Part shown: one piece after another, positions 9,371 through 18,628 of the stretch
Layout of the letters: the number at the start of each line of letters is the position of its first letter
How positions within the stretch are numbered: the first letter of the stretch is position 1
Assembly (NCBI RefSeq): GCF_009847015.1
Contig: NZ_WVEM01000001.1
Location: forward strand, 744,001 to 808,000
DNA from: Sunxiuqinia indica
GTDB lineage: Bacteria; Bacteroidota; Bacteroidia; Bacteroidales; Prolixibacteraceae
Reading direction: 5' to 3'
DNA: 64,000 nucleotides
The notes under the pieces: model-generated
The model's database searches: none
Told to the model about the DNA's origin: nothing
Seen by the model: the letters and a program-made list of their open reading frames with translations, nothing else
Translations under genes and position numbers: made by a program

Positions 9371-10106
9371 AGATGAAAAAGTAGCTGCCGACCGGCTCGA
9401 AAAACTCTTACAGGAAATAAACCCGCAATACCAAATCGCCGCCAAGCTGGGTTCCATTAAAGAATCGGTTAGCTGGTTAATGAATCAAACGGCCGACCTA
9501 ATTTTTCTCGACATTCAGCTATCCGACGGATTAAGCTTCAGCATTTTTAAGCAGGTCCCGGTGAATATTCCCATCATCTTTACCACCGCCTACGACCAAT
9601 ACTCCATTAAAGCGTTTCAACTCAATAGCATTTCCTATTTGTTGAAACCTATCAGGAAAGACGATTTAGTAGAAAGTCTGGAGAAGTATAAAAAAATGAA
9701 AGCGGCTTTCAGCATCAACTTCGAAAGTTTACACCCCATGCTCACCGGACAACAACAACCCTATAAAAAGCGGTTCCTGGTTTCGTACGGCGAAAAGATA
9801 CACAAGGTTGAAACGTCGGAAATTGCCTATTTCTATGCCATGGACAAATCGGTCTTTCTTACAACATTTACCAATAAATCTTACCCGGTAGAATACTCGC
9901 TCGACAAGCTGGAAGAGCTGTTAAACCCGGAACACTATTTTCGAATTAACCGCAAATACATCATTAACATGGCAGCCATCGATAAAATGTATGCCTGGTC
10001 GCGCGGACGTGTGAAGTTGGTATTAACTCCCACGACTGAAGATGATAAAGATAGCCTGGTAAGCATTGAGCGCTCAACCCGGTTTAAGGAGTGGCTGAAT
10101 TCCTGA
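9351..10106 (+). CDS. LytTR-family response regulator
   Basis: A 251-residue response regulator. The receiver domain (about residues 1-115) has the acidic pair in IIEDEK, the phospho-acceptor aspartate in LIFLDIQLSDG and the conserved lysine in YLLKPIRKDD. The C-terminal LytTR DNA-binding domain (about 140-250) has the typical YFYAMDKSVFL and HYFRINRKYIIN segments. It starts inside the kinase gene, which makes the kinase its obvious partner. No target promoter can be assigned from the window. Confidence 0.93.
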   Translation: MRVLIIEDEKVAADRLEKLLQEINPQYQIAAKLGSIKESVSWLMNQTADLIFLDIQLSDGLSFSIFKQVPVNIPIIFTTAYDQYSIKAFQLNSISYLLKPIRKDDLVESLEKYKKMKAAFSINFESLHPMLTGQQQPYKKRFLVSYGEKIHKVETSEIAYFYAMDKSVFLTTFTNKSYPVEYSLDKLEELLNPEHYFRINRKYIINMAAIDKMYAWSRGRVKLVLTPTTEDDKDSLVSIERSTRFKEWLNS

Positions 10107-10109
10107 CTG

Positions 10110-11342
10110 CTATCCGTTCAGTGCCTGTTCAATATCGGCAATTAAATCGTCAGCCGATTCAATGCCAACCGAAAGGCGCATAGCCGTTGGTTTTATTTTC
10201 ATGGCCAGGCGATCTGCTTCCGAAAACTCAACATAAATGGTAGACCAGGGGTGAATAATCAACGATTTATTGTCGTTCAGGTTGGTCGCACGGCGGATGA
10301 GTTGCAAGCGGTTCATAAACGCAAAGCAGGCTTGTTCCGATTCCAGATCAAAAGTGATGATCGTTCCTGGCTTTCCATCAAACTGCACCTTGGCCAAATC
10401 GTAGTTCACGGCATTTTTCATACCGGGATAAGTCACGCCCTTTACTTGGGGATGATTGCCTAAAAACTTGCCAAGCTTCATACAGTTGTCATACGAACGC
10501 TCGAAGCGCAGCTCCAACAGATCCAACCCCAGAATTTGGTAGTGAGCGGTATGAGCGGTCATCGCGCCTCCGGTATTGCGGTAGTAGTTTTTGCGCAAAC
10601 GGCCTACAAACGTGTCTTTCCCGAATTTCTCAACCAAAGGCTTCAGGTTCGGATTGAGTTGCCAATCGTAAGTTCCATGGTCTACAATCACACCTCCAAA
10701 CGAAGTTGCTCCACCCGAAATGTGCTTGGTCGTCGACATCACTTCAATATCAACCCCAAAGTCTTTGGCATTAAAAACAACCGGTGGCGTAATGGTGCTA
10801 TCCGAAATCAACAGCAGCTTGTATTTTTTTGCGATGTTCGAGAGTTTTAAAATATCGGCTATTTCCAGTTGCGGGTTGGTTACCGTTTCGAAATAAATGG
10901 CCCGGGTATTTTCGTCAACCAGTTTTTCTACCTCATCGGCCTTGGTGGTATCGGTAAAGCGTGTTTCCAGGCCATAGTTCCGAAGGGTTTGATCGAATAA
11001 GGAATAAGAATGAGCAAACAAATGGTTGCCCGAAATTATATTGTCGCCACTTTTACAAATGGCTAAAATGGTATTCGTAATGGCCGACATGCCCGATGAA
11101 AGCGCTAGTACATGGTGAGCTCCTGTTAAGGTTTTCAGCTTCTGCTCAAAATACTCAACCGTGGGGTTGCTGGTACGCGAATACACGTGTGCCGGCAGTT
11201 CGCCTCTAAAATTAGCAGCTATATCTTCGGACGAATCAAACTCAAAAGCAACTGATTCGTATATCGGCATATCTAACGAGCGGTGAGCATCCTTTTTGGG
11301 GAATGGAACATGCAGTGACCGCGTTGTAAAACTCTTCTTCAT
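10110..11342 (-). CDS. Cys/Met-metabolism PLP-dependent enzyme (O-acetylhomoserine sulfhydrylase / gamma-synthase type)
   Basis: PLP enzyme of transsulfuration or direct sulfhydrylation of activated homoserine, or a gamma-lyase; the exact reaction cannot be fixed from sequence. The family lysine is in STTKHISGGATSFGGVIVD. The upstream SGMSAITNTILAI (PLP phosphate) and YSRTSNPTVEYFEQKL are typical. A longer frame extends upstream to 11435, but the ATG at 11342 gives a normal 410-residue enzyme starting MKKSFTTRSLH, so I use that start. It is a single-gene unit convergent with the LytTR gene, whose stop lies only a few bases away. Confidence 0.87.
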   Translation of the reverse strand: MKKSFTTRSLHVPFPKKDAHRSLDMPIYESVAFEFDSSEDIAANFRGELPAHVYSRTSNPTVEYFEQKLKTLTGAHHVLALSSGMSAITNTILAICKSGDNIISGNHLFAHSYSLFDQTLRNYGLETRFTDTTKADEVEKLVDENTRAIYFETVTNPQLEIADILKLSNIAKKYKLLLISDSTITPPVVFNAKDFGVDIEVMSTTKHISGGATSFGGVIVDHGTYDWQLNPNLKPLVEKFGKDTFVGRLRKNYYRNTGGAMTAHTAHYQILGLDLLELRFERSYDNCMKLGKFLGNHPQVKGVTYPGMKNAVNYDLAKVQFDGKPGTIITFDLESEQACFAFMNRLQLIRRATNLNDNKSLIIHPWSTIYVEFSEADRLAMKIKPTAMRLSVGIESADDLIADIEQALNG

Positions 11343-11676
11343 GCTTCTTCTTTTGTAAATCCTTCGCAAAGATAACAGCTCTAATTTAAATCGGTTCTGG
11401 AAAACGACCTTCTTTGGTAAAATTGGCAGGTTCATTCAGTCTGAAAAGGGTTTAACGGGCTCATTTCTGCCAGTATGTGGCTTAGCTTTTCAGCTCTCAA
11501 TGAACTTGTTTTGAGTGGATAACAGCTGAAGACCAGACCAAACCATGGCATTCGACAGTTTTCAAATGGCTTCCATGATTCTCAAACCTCTTCTGTTTCA
11601 TGAAATATGCAGCACAGACAGGCCAATAAAATTGCGAAATCATTTTGTACAGGTTTCACACAACGGCTTATCTTAT
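11343..11676. other. Intergenic stretch between divergent genes
   Basis: Divergent spacer of about 360 bases in total up to the next ATG. Apart from the -7 box at 11677 I see no ORF, hairpin or repeat worth naming. Confidence 0.4.
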
Positions 11677-11684
11677 TATCTTTG
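11677..11684 (+). promoter_or_regulatory. Bacteroidota -7 box (TATCTTTG)
   Basis: Perfect TAnnTTTG match 19 bases before the ATG at 11704. The region where a -33 element is expected contains only GTTTC. Confidence 0.5.
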
Positions 11685-11703
11685 TTGATCCAAGAATTAA
11701 GCG

Positions 11704-12360
11704 ATGAACAGAAAGCTTTTAACACTGCTCCTTTTCTTATTTTCCGCTACCCTTTTCGGCCAAAACCCCAATTTGAAGTTGGCGCTGGTCAAGTATAAAG
11801 GTGGCGGCGACTGGTATGCCGATCCGACAGCTTTGCCCAACCTGATTCGGTTTTGCAATCAGGAGCTCCAAACCAATATCGATCCGGAGCCGGCAACCGT
11901 AGAACCCGGGAGTATTGAGCTGTTCAACTATCCATTTGTCCACATCACCGGGCATGGGAACATCATTTTTTCTGAAGAAGAAAGCAGAAACCTGCGGTTG
12001 TATCTGGAGGCTGGTGGTTTTTTATACATCGATGACAATTATGGACTTGACGCCTACATCCGGCGCGAAATGAAAAAGGTTTTCCCGGAGCAAGAGTTTG
12101 TGGAGTTGCCTGCAGATCATCCGATCTATCAGCAAAAATACCGGTTCGAGGACGGCTTACCTAAAATTCATGAACACGATAATAAGCGGCCGCAAGGGTT
12201 TGGGTTGTTCATCGAACACCGCTTGGTTTGTTTTTACACCTACGAGTCCGATATCTCGGACGGATGGGAAGATCCTTCGGTGCACAACGACCCGCCCAAC
12301 GTTCGGAAGAAAGCTTTGCAAATGGGTGCGAACCTGATTTCATACGTCTTCAACAACTAA
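11704..12360 (+). CDS. DUF4159-domain exported protein
   Basis: A 218-residue protein with a clear signal peptide (residues 1-20, ending ATLFGQ) followed by one DUF4159 domain. The domain is seen in LALVKYKGGGDWYADPTAL, FVHITGHGNI, the GGFLYIDDNYGLD segment and the C-terminal NDPPNVRKKALQMGANLI. The fold of DUF4159 resembles class-I glutamine amidotransferase-like domains. In many Bacteroidota it lies near MoxR/aerotolerance-type genes, which is not the case here. Function unknown; probably periplasmic. Confidence 0.85.
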   Translation: MNRKLLTLLLFLFSATLFGQNPNLKLALVKYKGGGDWYADPTALPNLIRFCNQELQTNIDPEPATVEPGSIELFNYPFVHITGHGNIIFSEEESRNLRLYLEAGGFLYIDDNYGLDAYIRREMKKVFPEQEFVELPADHPIYQQKYRFEDGLPKIHEHDNKRPQGFGLFIEHRLVCFYTYESDISDGWEDPSVHNDPPNVRKKALQMGANLISYVFNN

Positions 12361-12388
12361 CAATTCAAAAAAACAACAAACGATCAAC

Positions 12389-12967
12389 ATGACGAAAGTA
12401 CTAGCCATTAATGGAAGTCCTCGTAAAAACGGAAACACCAAAATAGTAATCGAAAAGGTATTTGAACCACTGCAACAAGCAGGTATCGAAACCGAGTACT
12501 TCCAGCTTGGCGGGAGGCAGGTTCACGGTTGCACAGCCTGTGGCAAGTGTCGGGAAATAAAAGATGGAAAGTGTCACATCAAAAATGATGTGCTTAACGA
12601 ATGTATCGAAAAAATACTCCAAGCTGATGGCCTCATTCTGGGCTCGCCGGTTTACTTTGCAGATGTTACAACCGAAATGAAAGCCTTAATTGATGTGGTT
12701 GGTTATGTTACCCGCGGAAACGGCCATCTGTTAAAACGTAAGGTTGGAGCAGGAGTACTTGCTGTTCGCCGTGGAGGCCAATTGCACGCTTTCGAAACAC
12801 TCAATAACTTTTTCCTGATTAGTCAAATGATTGTGCCGGGATCGAGCTACTGGAACTTTGCAGTAGGTGGACCTGAAGGAGCCGTTTTACAAGACGAAGA
12901 AGGCATGCAAATTATGAATACACTGGGTGAAAACATGGCTTGGCTGTTAAATAAAATAAATGACTGA
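12389..12967 (+). CDS. Flavodoxin-family NAD(P)H-dependent FMN reductase
   Basis: A 192-residue flavoprotein of the NADPH-dependent FMN reductase (PF03358) type. The FMN-phosphate loop INGSPRKNGNT is at residues 7-17 and GSPVYFADVTTEMKALID near 85 is typical. Two CxxC-like motifs (GCTACGKC and the following Cys) fit the iron-sulfur flavoprotein-like subgroup, but a full Fe-S site is not certain. The substrate is unknown. The next gene encodes a pterin dehydratase, but the two are separated by a large hairpin. Confidence 0.85.
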   Translation: MTKVLAINGSPRKNGNTKIVIEKVFEPLQQAGIETEYFQLGGRQVHGCTACGKCREIKDGKCHIKNDVLNECIEKILQADGLILGSPVYFADVTTEMKALIDVVGYVTRGNGHLLKRKVGAGVLAVRRGGQLHAFETLNNFFLISQMIVPGSSYWNFAVGGPEGAVLQDEEGMQIMNTLGENMAWLLNKIND

Positions 12968-12984
12968 CTTTGATTGAACCATGT

Positions 12985-13035
12985 AAATTTCAACTTGTTT
13001 GGAATTGTAGAAGCAATTAAAAACAAGTTAAATTT
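12985..13035 (+). promoter_or_regulatory. Long imperfect hairpin just upstream of the pterin dehydratase gene
   Basis: The arms AAATTT-C-AACTTGTTT (12985-13000) and AAACAAGTT-AAATTT (13021-13035) pair with one bulged base. The interior AATTG (13003-13007) pairs with CAATT (13014-13018). The stem totals about 20 pairs and ends 6 bases before the ATG at 13042. There is no T-run after it, so it is not a normal terminator. It could influence translation or mRNA stability. Confidence 0.5.
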
Positions 13036-13041
13036 ATTATT

Positions 13042-13272
13042 ATGGATTGGAACAAAGAAACAGAGAAAATAACCAAAGAATTTACGTTTAATAATTTCAA
13101 AGAAGCACTCAGCTTTGTAAACCAAGTTGGCGAATTAGCAGAAGGTATGGATCACCACCCCGATATTTTGATCCATTCATACAAAAAAGTATCCATTAGC
13201 TTAACATCGCACAGTGATGGCAAAGTAACCAACAAAGACCATGAGCTGGCTTCGAAAATTGACGCGTTATAA
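13042..13272 (+). CDS. 4a-hydroxytetrahydrobiopterin dehydratase (pterin-4a-carbinolamine dehydratase)
   Basis: Small enzyme (76 residues) that dehydrates 4a-hydroxytetrahydropterin and recycles the cofactor of aromatic amino-acid hydroxylases. The conserved DHHPDILIHSYKKVSISLTSH contains the catalytic histidines, followed by the C-terminal DHELASKID. The family is usually about 95-110 residues; this is the short N-terminally trimmed form common in Bacteroidota. No phenylalanine hydroxylase is in the window. Confidence 0.92.
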   Translation: MDWNKETEKITKEFTFNNFKEALSFVNQVGELAEGMDHHPDILIHSYKKVSISLTSHSDGKVTNKDHELASKIDAL

Positions 13273-13385
13273 TCATCTCGACACACACACAGAGGAATTA
13301 TAACACCCGCAATTGCAACTTAGATTATCGTTGAAGTTGGTGTAGGAGGAAGCCCTTCTGCATACCAACGAATAAAAACAATTGA

Positions 13386-13964
13386 ATGAAACTACATTTC
13401 AAGTTTAAATTCCTCTTAAAAAATATACTCAAAGGATTGCTTTGGATGGCAATCCTTGCTGTTTTATACCTGCTTGCCAAAGAATTTATCGTTGATGAAA
13501 ACAAAGAGTTTTGGCTCAAACGATTTTACAGTCAACCACTCATCATCTACGGGGTATATGTTGGTTCAGAAGTCTTTTTCGGACTTTTCCCACCGGAGTT
13601 CTTTATGATTTGGGCCTATTACAAAGGCGACCTTTGGCACTATGTGCTGAACCTGGGCTTTTTTGCAGGTGTATCGTATGGAGCCGGGTACTTCGCATTT
13701 TTAGTTGGGCGATACCTTCAGCGGGTTGTGTTATTCCGGTATCTGGGCCGAAGGTTTTTTAGCAAGTACTGGCCCCTTTTCCGAAAGTACGGTGCTTTTC
13801 TCATTGTTGCATCGGCACTTACTCCCCTTCCCTGGTCGGCTATCAGTATGCTGGTAGGAACAACAGATTACCCCATGAAAAGATACCTTAATTTTGCCCT
13901 GTTCAGGATCTTACGCTTTGTGATATACGGTTATATCATTTACCAAAGCCACCAGTTCGGCTAG
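13386..13964 (+). CDS. VTT-domain (DedA/SNARE-associated-like) membrane protein
   Basis: A 192-residue integral membrane protein with about four hydrophobic segments. The features LFPPEFFMIWAYYKG, FAGVSYGAGYFAFLVGRYL and the C-terminal ALTPLPWSAISMLVGTT match the VTT/DedA family pattern (acidic-Pro re-entrant loop and a Pro/Gly-containing loop). Family members are linked to lipid translocation and membrane homeostasis. No substrate can be named. Confidence 0.7.
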   Translation: MKLHFKFKFLLKNILKGLLWMAILAVLYLLAKEFIVDENKEFWLKRFYSQPLIIYGVYVGSEVFFGLFPPEFFMIWAYYKGDLWHYVLNLGFFAGVSYGAGYFAFLVGRYLQRVVLFRYLGRRFFSKYWPLFRKYGAFLIVASALTPLPWSAISMLVGTTDYPMKRYLNFALFRILRFVIYGYIIYQSHQFG

Positions 13965-14057
13965 TGGAATTAAGAAATATGTGCCTATTTTATCGAACAA
14001 GCTTTCAACCATTCAGGAAAAAGCTTGTTTACTAGTTGTACTCAAAGAAAAGGAACT

Positions 14058-14354
14058 ATGTTTAAACGGTTGAAGGAAAAGTGGAATGTTGATTCCGACC
14101 TGCAATTAATCGTCATTTTTGTCGTTTTTTCAATCTCCGGCAGTGGAGCTCTTATTATTCGTAAGTTGGTTTTTCACTGGCTCGATTATAGCCCCGACTG
14201 GCCTTTCTGGCTTTCCGCAATTGTCTATGTGCTTACCATTGTTCCGGCATATCAGATCATGCTGATGCTGTTTGGAACCCTATTGGGGCAGTTCACCTTT
14301 TTCTGGAATTTCGAAAAAAAGCTTTTACGCCGATTCGGGATAAAGATTGATTAA
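14058..14354 (+). CDS. DUF6787-like small membrane protein
   Basis: A 98-residue protein with two hydrophobic segments (about residues 18-38 and 52-80) and the C-terminal motif TFFWNFEKKLLRRFGI. This matches the DUF6787 family of small Bacteroidota membrane proteins as I recall it. An upstream in-frame ATG at 14025 exists, but the ATG at 14058 begins MFKRLKEKWNV, which is where the conserved part starts. Function unknown. Confidence 0.7.
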   Translation: MFKRLKEKWNVDSDLQLIVIFVVFSISGSGALIIRKLVFHWLDYSPDWPFWLSAIVYVLTIVPAYQIMLMLFGTLLGQFTFFWNFEKKLLRRFGIKID

Positions 14355-14428
14355 TCGGATGATTTACCTGCCTGCTCTCTTCGTTTATTGATTCGTAGTT
14401 AAAAATACATTTCTAAAAAGATAAGAAT

Positions 14429-14956
14429 ATGGAACTCGCAACATTTGGAGGAGGTTGTTTTTGGTGTACCGAAGCCATTTTTAAAGAATTAAAAGGAGTG
14501 CAATCCGTCACTTCCGGCTATTCGGGTGGCAATATCGTTAATCCTGCGTACCGCGAAGTTTGCAGCGGAAGAACCGGGCACGCCGAAGTAGTTGAAATTG
14601 AGTTTGACCCCGAAATAATAAGTTTCCAGGAATTGCTGGAAGTATTTTGGGCCACCCATGATCCGACCACGCTAAACCAACAAGGTGCCGATGTTGGAAC
14701 GCAATATCGTTCAGTTATTTTCTATCACAATAAAAAGCAACAGGAAACTGCGGAAATCATCAAGCAGCACTTGAATAAAGAGGCTATTTTCGAAAAGCCT
14801 GTGGTGACTGAAATCAGCCCGTGGGAAAACTTTTTCAGAGCCGAAGCAGAACACCAGGATTACTATGAACGAAATCCGGCACAGGGCTACTGCCAGTTTG
14901 TAATTGTTCCGAAGCTGGACAAGTTCAGAAAGATTTTCAAAGAGAAGATCAAATAA
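14429..14956 (+). CDS. msrA: Peptide-methionine (S)-S-oxide reductase
   Basis: Repairs methionine-S-sulfoxide in proteins and as free amino acid. The 175-residue protein begins with the active-site motif GGGCFWCTEAIF (nucleophile Cys near residue 10) and continues with GVQSVTSGYSGG, and the YRSVIFYHN and EHQDYYERNPAQGYC segments. The latter carries a possible resolving cysteine. It is a single-domain MsrA without fused MsrB. The sequence is cytoplasmic, with no signal peptide. Confidence 0.96.
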   Translation: MELATFGGGCFWCTEAIFKELKGVQSVTSGYSGGNIVNPAYREVCSGRTGHAEVVEIEFDPEIISFQELLEVFWATHDPTTLNQQGADVGTQYRSVIFYHNKKQQETAEIIKQHLNKEAIFEKPVVTEISPWENFFRAEAEHQDYYERNPAQGYCQFVIVPKLDKFRKIFKEKIK

Positions 14957-14993
14957 GACATCACCTAAATCATACCGGTCGTTGTAGATCTCG

Positions 14994-15986
14994 CTACAGC
15001 GATCCCCTGAGAATTAACCGCGGCGAGAGGACTTCAAAGATCTTTTGTTTGCTTTTAATGAAGTTCGCCACCTTCTCACCCATTTCCTCAAAATCGACTG
15101 AGATTACCGTAATTCCGTCTCCAACAATTTCTTTCATGGGTGAATCGTTGTAAGATATCAATCCCACATCGCGACCTACTTTTAGCCCCTTTTGCTTACA
15201 TTCTTTAATAATGTAGACCAAATCATCTTCTTTAATAACCAAATAGGCTTGTCCCTTTTCGATGGTCTTATTTTTTATTTTTTGAATGACTGAATGCTTG
15301 ATCGTATTTTCATCGCAAAACCTTTGAAACACGTCAATGGCCACCTTGGGATGTGGTGTGGATGATGGAAAAACCAAGTTAAACTCATCATACTTCTGAA
15401 TTTGCTTTTTCCCTTGTTCCAGGCAATTACGAAAAGCATTTGCAAAATCCTGAAGGATATGTGCCATCTCATCATTCTCCGGAGATCCCATATCCAAAAT
15501 CAGTAACTTACTCGAATCTATTTTTTTCACCACTTTCTCGATCCGATCATTATTGATATTCATAACCACATACATGCTGTAACGACCCAGGTTATTTAAA
15601 ACGAGCTGTTCAAACACATTGGGGTTGTAATGATGAAAGAGTAAATCAACGGAATAATTCTCGGGCAATGCATTTCGAAAGCTGCCATACAGCTGTTCTT
15701 TAAAAGCACTGAAATCATCAAGCAGCATCATCACCTTAAAGGACTCGTTACTTACAAAGTAGCCCTTGGTTGGAGTTGATGCGATCACACTGCGTAGCTT
15801 TAAGGTGGTGTAGGCTTTAAAAATGGTATCTCTCGACAATCCACTTTCGCGACTCAACTTATTAACTGACGGCAAAAAGTCGCCCTCTTTTAGAACTCCA
15901 TCACTAATCGCCTCAGTAACGGCATGGATCAGCTGCTGTATTTTAGTTTGGGAAGAGGAATGGTCGAGTTGAAATTGAAAAGCCAT
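14994..15986 (-). CDS. GntR-family regulator with LacI-type sugar-binding domain (FucR-like)
   Basis: A 330-residue transcription factor. Residues about 10-75 form a GntR winged helix (LPSVNKLSRESGLSRDTIFKAY). Residues 85-330 resemble a periplasmic-binding-protein-like sensor domain as in LacI proteins (GLISYNDSPMKEIVG near the end). This architecture matches the FucR regulator of Bacteroides fuc operons. The genes next to it, fucP and fucI, support the idea that it responds to L-fucose. It is transcribed in the same direction downstream of them, so it may be autoregulated with them. Confidence 0.8.
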   Translation of the reverse strand: MAFQFQLDHSSSQTKIQQLIHAVTEAISDGVLKEGDFLPSVNKLSRESGLSRDTIFKAYTTLKLRSVIASTPTKGYFVSNESFKVMMLLDDFSAFKEQLYGSFRNALPENYSVDLLFHHYNPNVFEQLVLNNLGRYSMYVVMNINNDRIEKVVKKIDSSKLLILDMGSPENDEMAHILQDFANAFRNCLEQGKKQIQKYDEFNLVFPSSTPHPKVAIDVFQRFCDENTIKHSVIQKIKNKTIEKGQAYLVIKEDDLVYIIKECKQKGLKVGRDVGLISYNDSPMKEIVGDGITVISVDFEEMGEKVANFIKSKQKIFEVLSPRLILRGSL

Positions 15987-16059
15987 ATTTTTTATTTAAG
16001 AAGAAAGAGGAGGATACCGCAGCATCCATCCCCCTTTTATTATTTGATAATTTTATAAG

Positions 16060-17349
16060 CTAGGCATGTATTTTCATTGTCCGGTATCCATAAATAGCAA
16101 TTGCTACAAAGCAAATGAATGGTAAGACAAATGAGAAATTAACGGCTGGCAACCAAGCTATAGTTCCCTGGTCGATTAGCAATCCTTGCAAGGGAGGCAT
16201 CAAGGCGCCACCAACAATTGCCATCACCAAGCCTGCCGCTCCCAAAGTTGAATCTTCGCCAAGTCCTTCCAGAGCAATACCGTAAATTGTTGGAAACATC
16301 AATGACATAAAAGCAGAAGTGGCAATCAGCAGATATAAACCAGTCATACCCTCAATTAAAATAACTCCTGTAGTTGTCAACATTCCGCCAACTGCGAAAA
16401 TGGTCAGCATAAAACGGGCATTTAAGTATTTCATCAAAAAGGTACTCACAAAACGGCTCCCAATAAAAATGGCCATCGCAATAATATTATAGCGTTGAGC
16501 CTCAGCTTTCGGTATTCCCAAATTGTCGGCATATTGAATAATAAAAGTCCAGCACATGATTTGTGCTCCAACATAAAAAACCTGAGCAAGGACTCCCTCG
16601 CGATATTTTACGTTTTTTGCCAATCGCTTAAAGGTATCCTTGGTTCGAATAGAATGATCTGCCTTAGCTCGCTTAGGCATCTTCGATAAGGCAATGATCG
16701 CAAGCATAAGGATAACAAAAAATCCGAGCATGACATAGGGATCGCGAATAACAGCCAAATCGTGTGCCCGAATACCAGCCTTTTCAGATGCACTTAAAGT
16801 TTCAAAAATCAAATTTCCTGCTGAATCTCTTTTATCAGACTCCAGTGCGGCAAGAATTACATTGGAGGCAATAAACATCCCGAAAATTGATCCCATCGGA
16901 TTGAATGACTGCGCCAGGTTTAGCCGTCTGGTTGCTGTTTCTTCGGGGCCCATCGACAAAATATACGGATTGGCAGTTGTTTCAAGAAACGCCAACCCGA
17001 AAGTTAAAATGTATAGAGAAACCAGAAAGAACCCAAAGACTTCAAACTGAGCAGCCGGGTAAAACAATAAAGCTCCTGTTGCATATAAAGTTAAGCCAAC
17101 AATAATGCCTACTTTATAACTATAGCGTTTAATAACCAGCGCTGCGGGAATAGCCATTGTTGCATATCCACCGTAAAAGGCAAATTGCACCATCGCGGCT
17201 TTGGCGTTAGAAATTTCCATTACCGTTTTAAATGCAGCTACCATCGGGTTTGTAATATCATTGGCAAAGCCCCACAAAGCAAAAAGACTTGTGATCAAGA
17301 TAAATGGAAATAGGTATTCCTTTGGAACGACTTTAATTTTAGATTTCAC
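16060..17349 (-). CDS. fucP: L-fucose:H+ symporter
   Basis: MFS permease of 429 residues with about 12 hydrophobic segments. The FucP-specific patterns are visible: LFALWGFANDITNPMVAAF near the N-terminus, the long LAFLETTANPYILSMGP, and FNPMGSIFGMFIASN. The start codon appears to be GTG at 17349. It imports L-fucose (or a related 6-deoxy or galactose-type sugar) with protons. Neighbours FucI and the regulator support fucose as substrate. Confidence 0.88.
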   Translation of the reverse strand: MKSKIKVVPKEYLFPFILITSLFALWGFANDITNPMVAAFKTVMEISNAKAAMVQFAFYGGYATMAIPAALVIKRYSYKVGIIVGLTLYATGALLFYPAAQFEVFGFFLVSLYILTFGLAFLETTANPYILSMGPEETATRRLNLAQSFNPMGSIFGMFIASNVILAALESDKRDSAGNLIFETLSASEKAGIRAHDLAVIRDPYVMLGFFVILMLAIIALSKMPKRAKADHSIRTKDTFKRLAKNVKYREGVLAQVFYVGAQIMCWTFIIQYADNLGIPKAEAQRYNIIAMAIFIGSRFVSTFLMKYLNARFMLTIFAVGGMLTTTGVILIEGMTGLYLLIATSAFMSLMFPTIYGIALEGLGEDSTLGAAGLVMAIVGGALMPPLQGLLIDQGTIAWLPAVNFSFVLPFICFVAIAIYGYRTMKIHA

Positions 17350-17395
17350 TGTTTTTCTTTTTTAGTTATTCGTTTAGTTCGTATCGGTTCGTATT

Positions 17396-18628
17396 TTAAA
17401 GAGCGTTTTTTATTTCAGCAATTGAAACACCCAGTAGTTTTTCTGCAATGGGACTCAATGCTTGCTCATCTCCTTCGAAATGAAATGTTCGTTGAAAATG
17501 AATTTTAACTTCACCTGCATTTAAAGCAGCAGCTGACGACGAAGACTCCAGCTCGTAAAACGGGCCAAGCTGACCGCCATCTGCTAATGGACCGTCGTTG
17601 TAGGCATTAATGGCATCACCACGAAACGGATCTTTCTGATGTTCCTCCCACGAAGAGTTGACATAGTCAGTTGAAGTAGAATCCAACGAACAAATTAAAA
17701 TGGTTAGGCATTTGTTTTGCGCATCGTAACTTCCTAAAGTTGGCAGTGCCCGCTCGGGAGAAACACCAATCTTACTCCGGTACTTCCCGTCGGCTTTGAA
17801 ATAGATGATTCCATCATCAGATTTCAACCTGTCCGTTGGCACTTCGCCAAAGTAATCATCAGTAACCACGGGGCCTTCGCCGTCTTTTTTATAGGGTACT
17901 ACAATGGTTACTTCGGGTGATGGCTGATACATGGAAAGCATCCAGATTGATGGCATGCCGGTTTCTTTATTCCAGCTAAAATTGTTTGTGTTTTTCAGTT
18001 GATTTAATGATTCGTAAGCAACAACTTTAACAGACTCATCCAATTTAATGGGCAAAAATTCGTCCAATTCAATTGGATCGATAATGCTCACCCGGCGGGT
18101 GATCTCCATTGAAAATTTATTGCCAGAATAATTCGCTAGTTGAAATGATTGTCGGAACGTGGCCGTCTCCTGATTGGCTTCAATTACATCCCAGGGCATG
18201 GTATCAATAGCAGAAGGAACACGCCAGTTTTCCATTGCCATGGCTTTTCCCTGATCAAAATAGAAAGAGAACTGTCCTCCCTCCGGCCCAATCCAAAACC
18301 GCTCTTCGCCACCAAAAGGATTAAACTGAGAAGACAGTTGATCGGCTCCAAGTAATTTGTAGTTGACCCAGCCAAACGAGAATCCTGTTGATCCTGAGGT
18401 TGTGCTAGTCATCACCCGTCCCTGCAGTTCAGGAACGATAACCACCCGAGATTCTCCGGCAACTAGCTCAATAGTAGAATAGTACTTTTGTAGTTTCTCC
18501 AGATCGTAGCCATACTGACCTTTTTTTAAGCTCATCGTTTCTTCTTTTTCAAAGCCGGTGGTAATCAAGTGAACCACCAACAATCCTATAATTATTGAGA
18601 TTAAATGTTTAACATGAATGATCTTCAT
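17396..18628 (-). CDS. DUF6786-like exported protein (aldose-epimerase-like fold suspected)
   Basis: A 410-residue protein with an N-terminal hydrophobic segment (about residues 8-26), probably a signal peptide or anchor. The body is beta-rich, for example FSFGWVNYKLLG, GGEERFWIGPEGGQFSFYF and LGPFYELESSSSAA. I recognise it as similar to the DUF6786 family found near sugar-utilisation genes. The GEERFWIGPEGG segment recalls galactose mutarotase-type sugar sites, so a role as a fucose mutarotase or sugar-binding protein is possible but inferred. It lies between fucP and fucI on the same strand. Confidence 0.6.
   Translation of the reverse strand: MKIIHVKHLISIIIGLLVVHLITTGFEKEETMSLKKGQYGYDLEKLQKYYSTIELVAGESRVVIVPELQGRVMTSTTSGSTGFSFGWVNYKLLGADQLSSQFNPFGGEERFWIGPEGGQFSFYFDQGKAMAMENWRVPSAIDTMPWDVIEANQETATFRQSFQLANYSGNKFSMEITRRVSIIDPIELDEFLPIKLDESVKVVAYESLNQLKNTNNFSWNKETGMPSIWMLSMYQPSPEVTIVVPYKKDGEGPVVTDDYFGEVPTDRLKSDDGIIYFKADGKYRSKIGVSPERALPTLGSYDAQNKCLTILICSLDSTSTDYVNSSWEEHQKDPFRGDAINAYNDGPLADGGQLGPFYELESSSSAAALNAGEVKIHFQRTFHFEGDEQALSPIAEKLLGVSIAEIKNAL

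Noticed and set aside
11343-11435. N-terminal extension of the Cys/Met PLP enzyme
   Set aside because: The added 31 residues are unrelated to the family; the ATG at 11342 gives the usual length.
16495-17105. Several plus-strand ORFs inside fucP
   Set aside because: They are antisense shadows of a well-supported transporter gene with no domain of their own.
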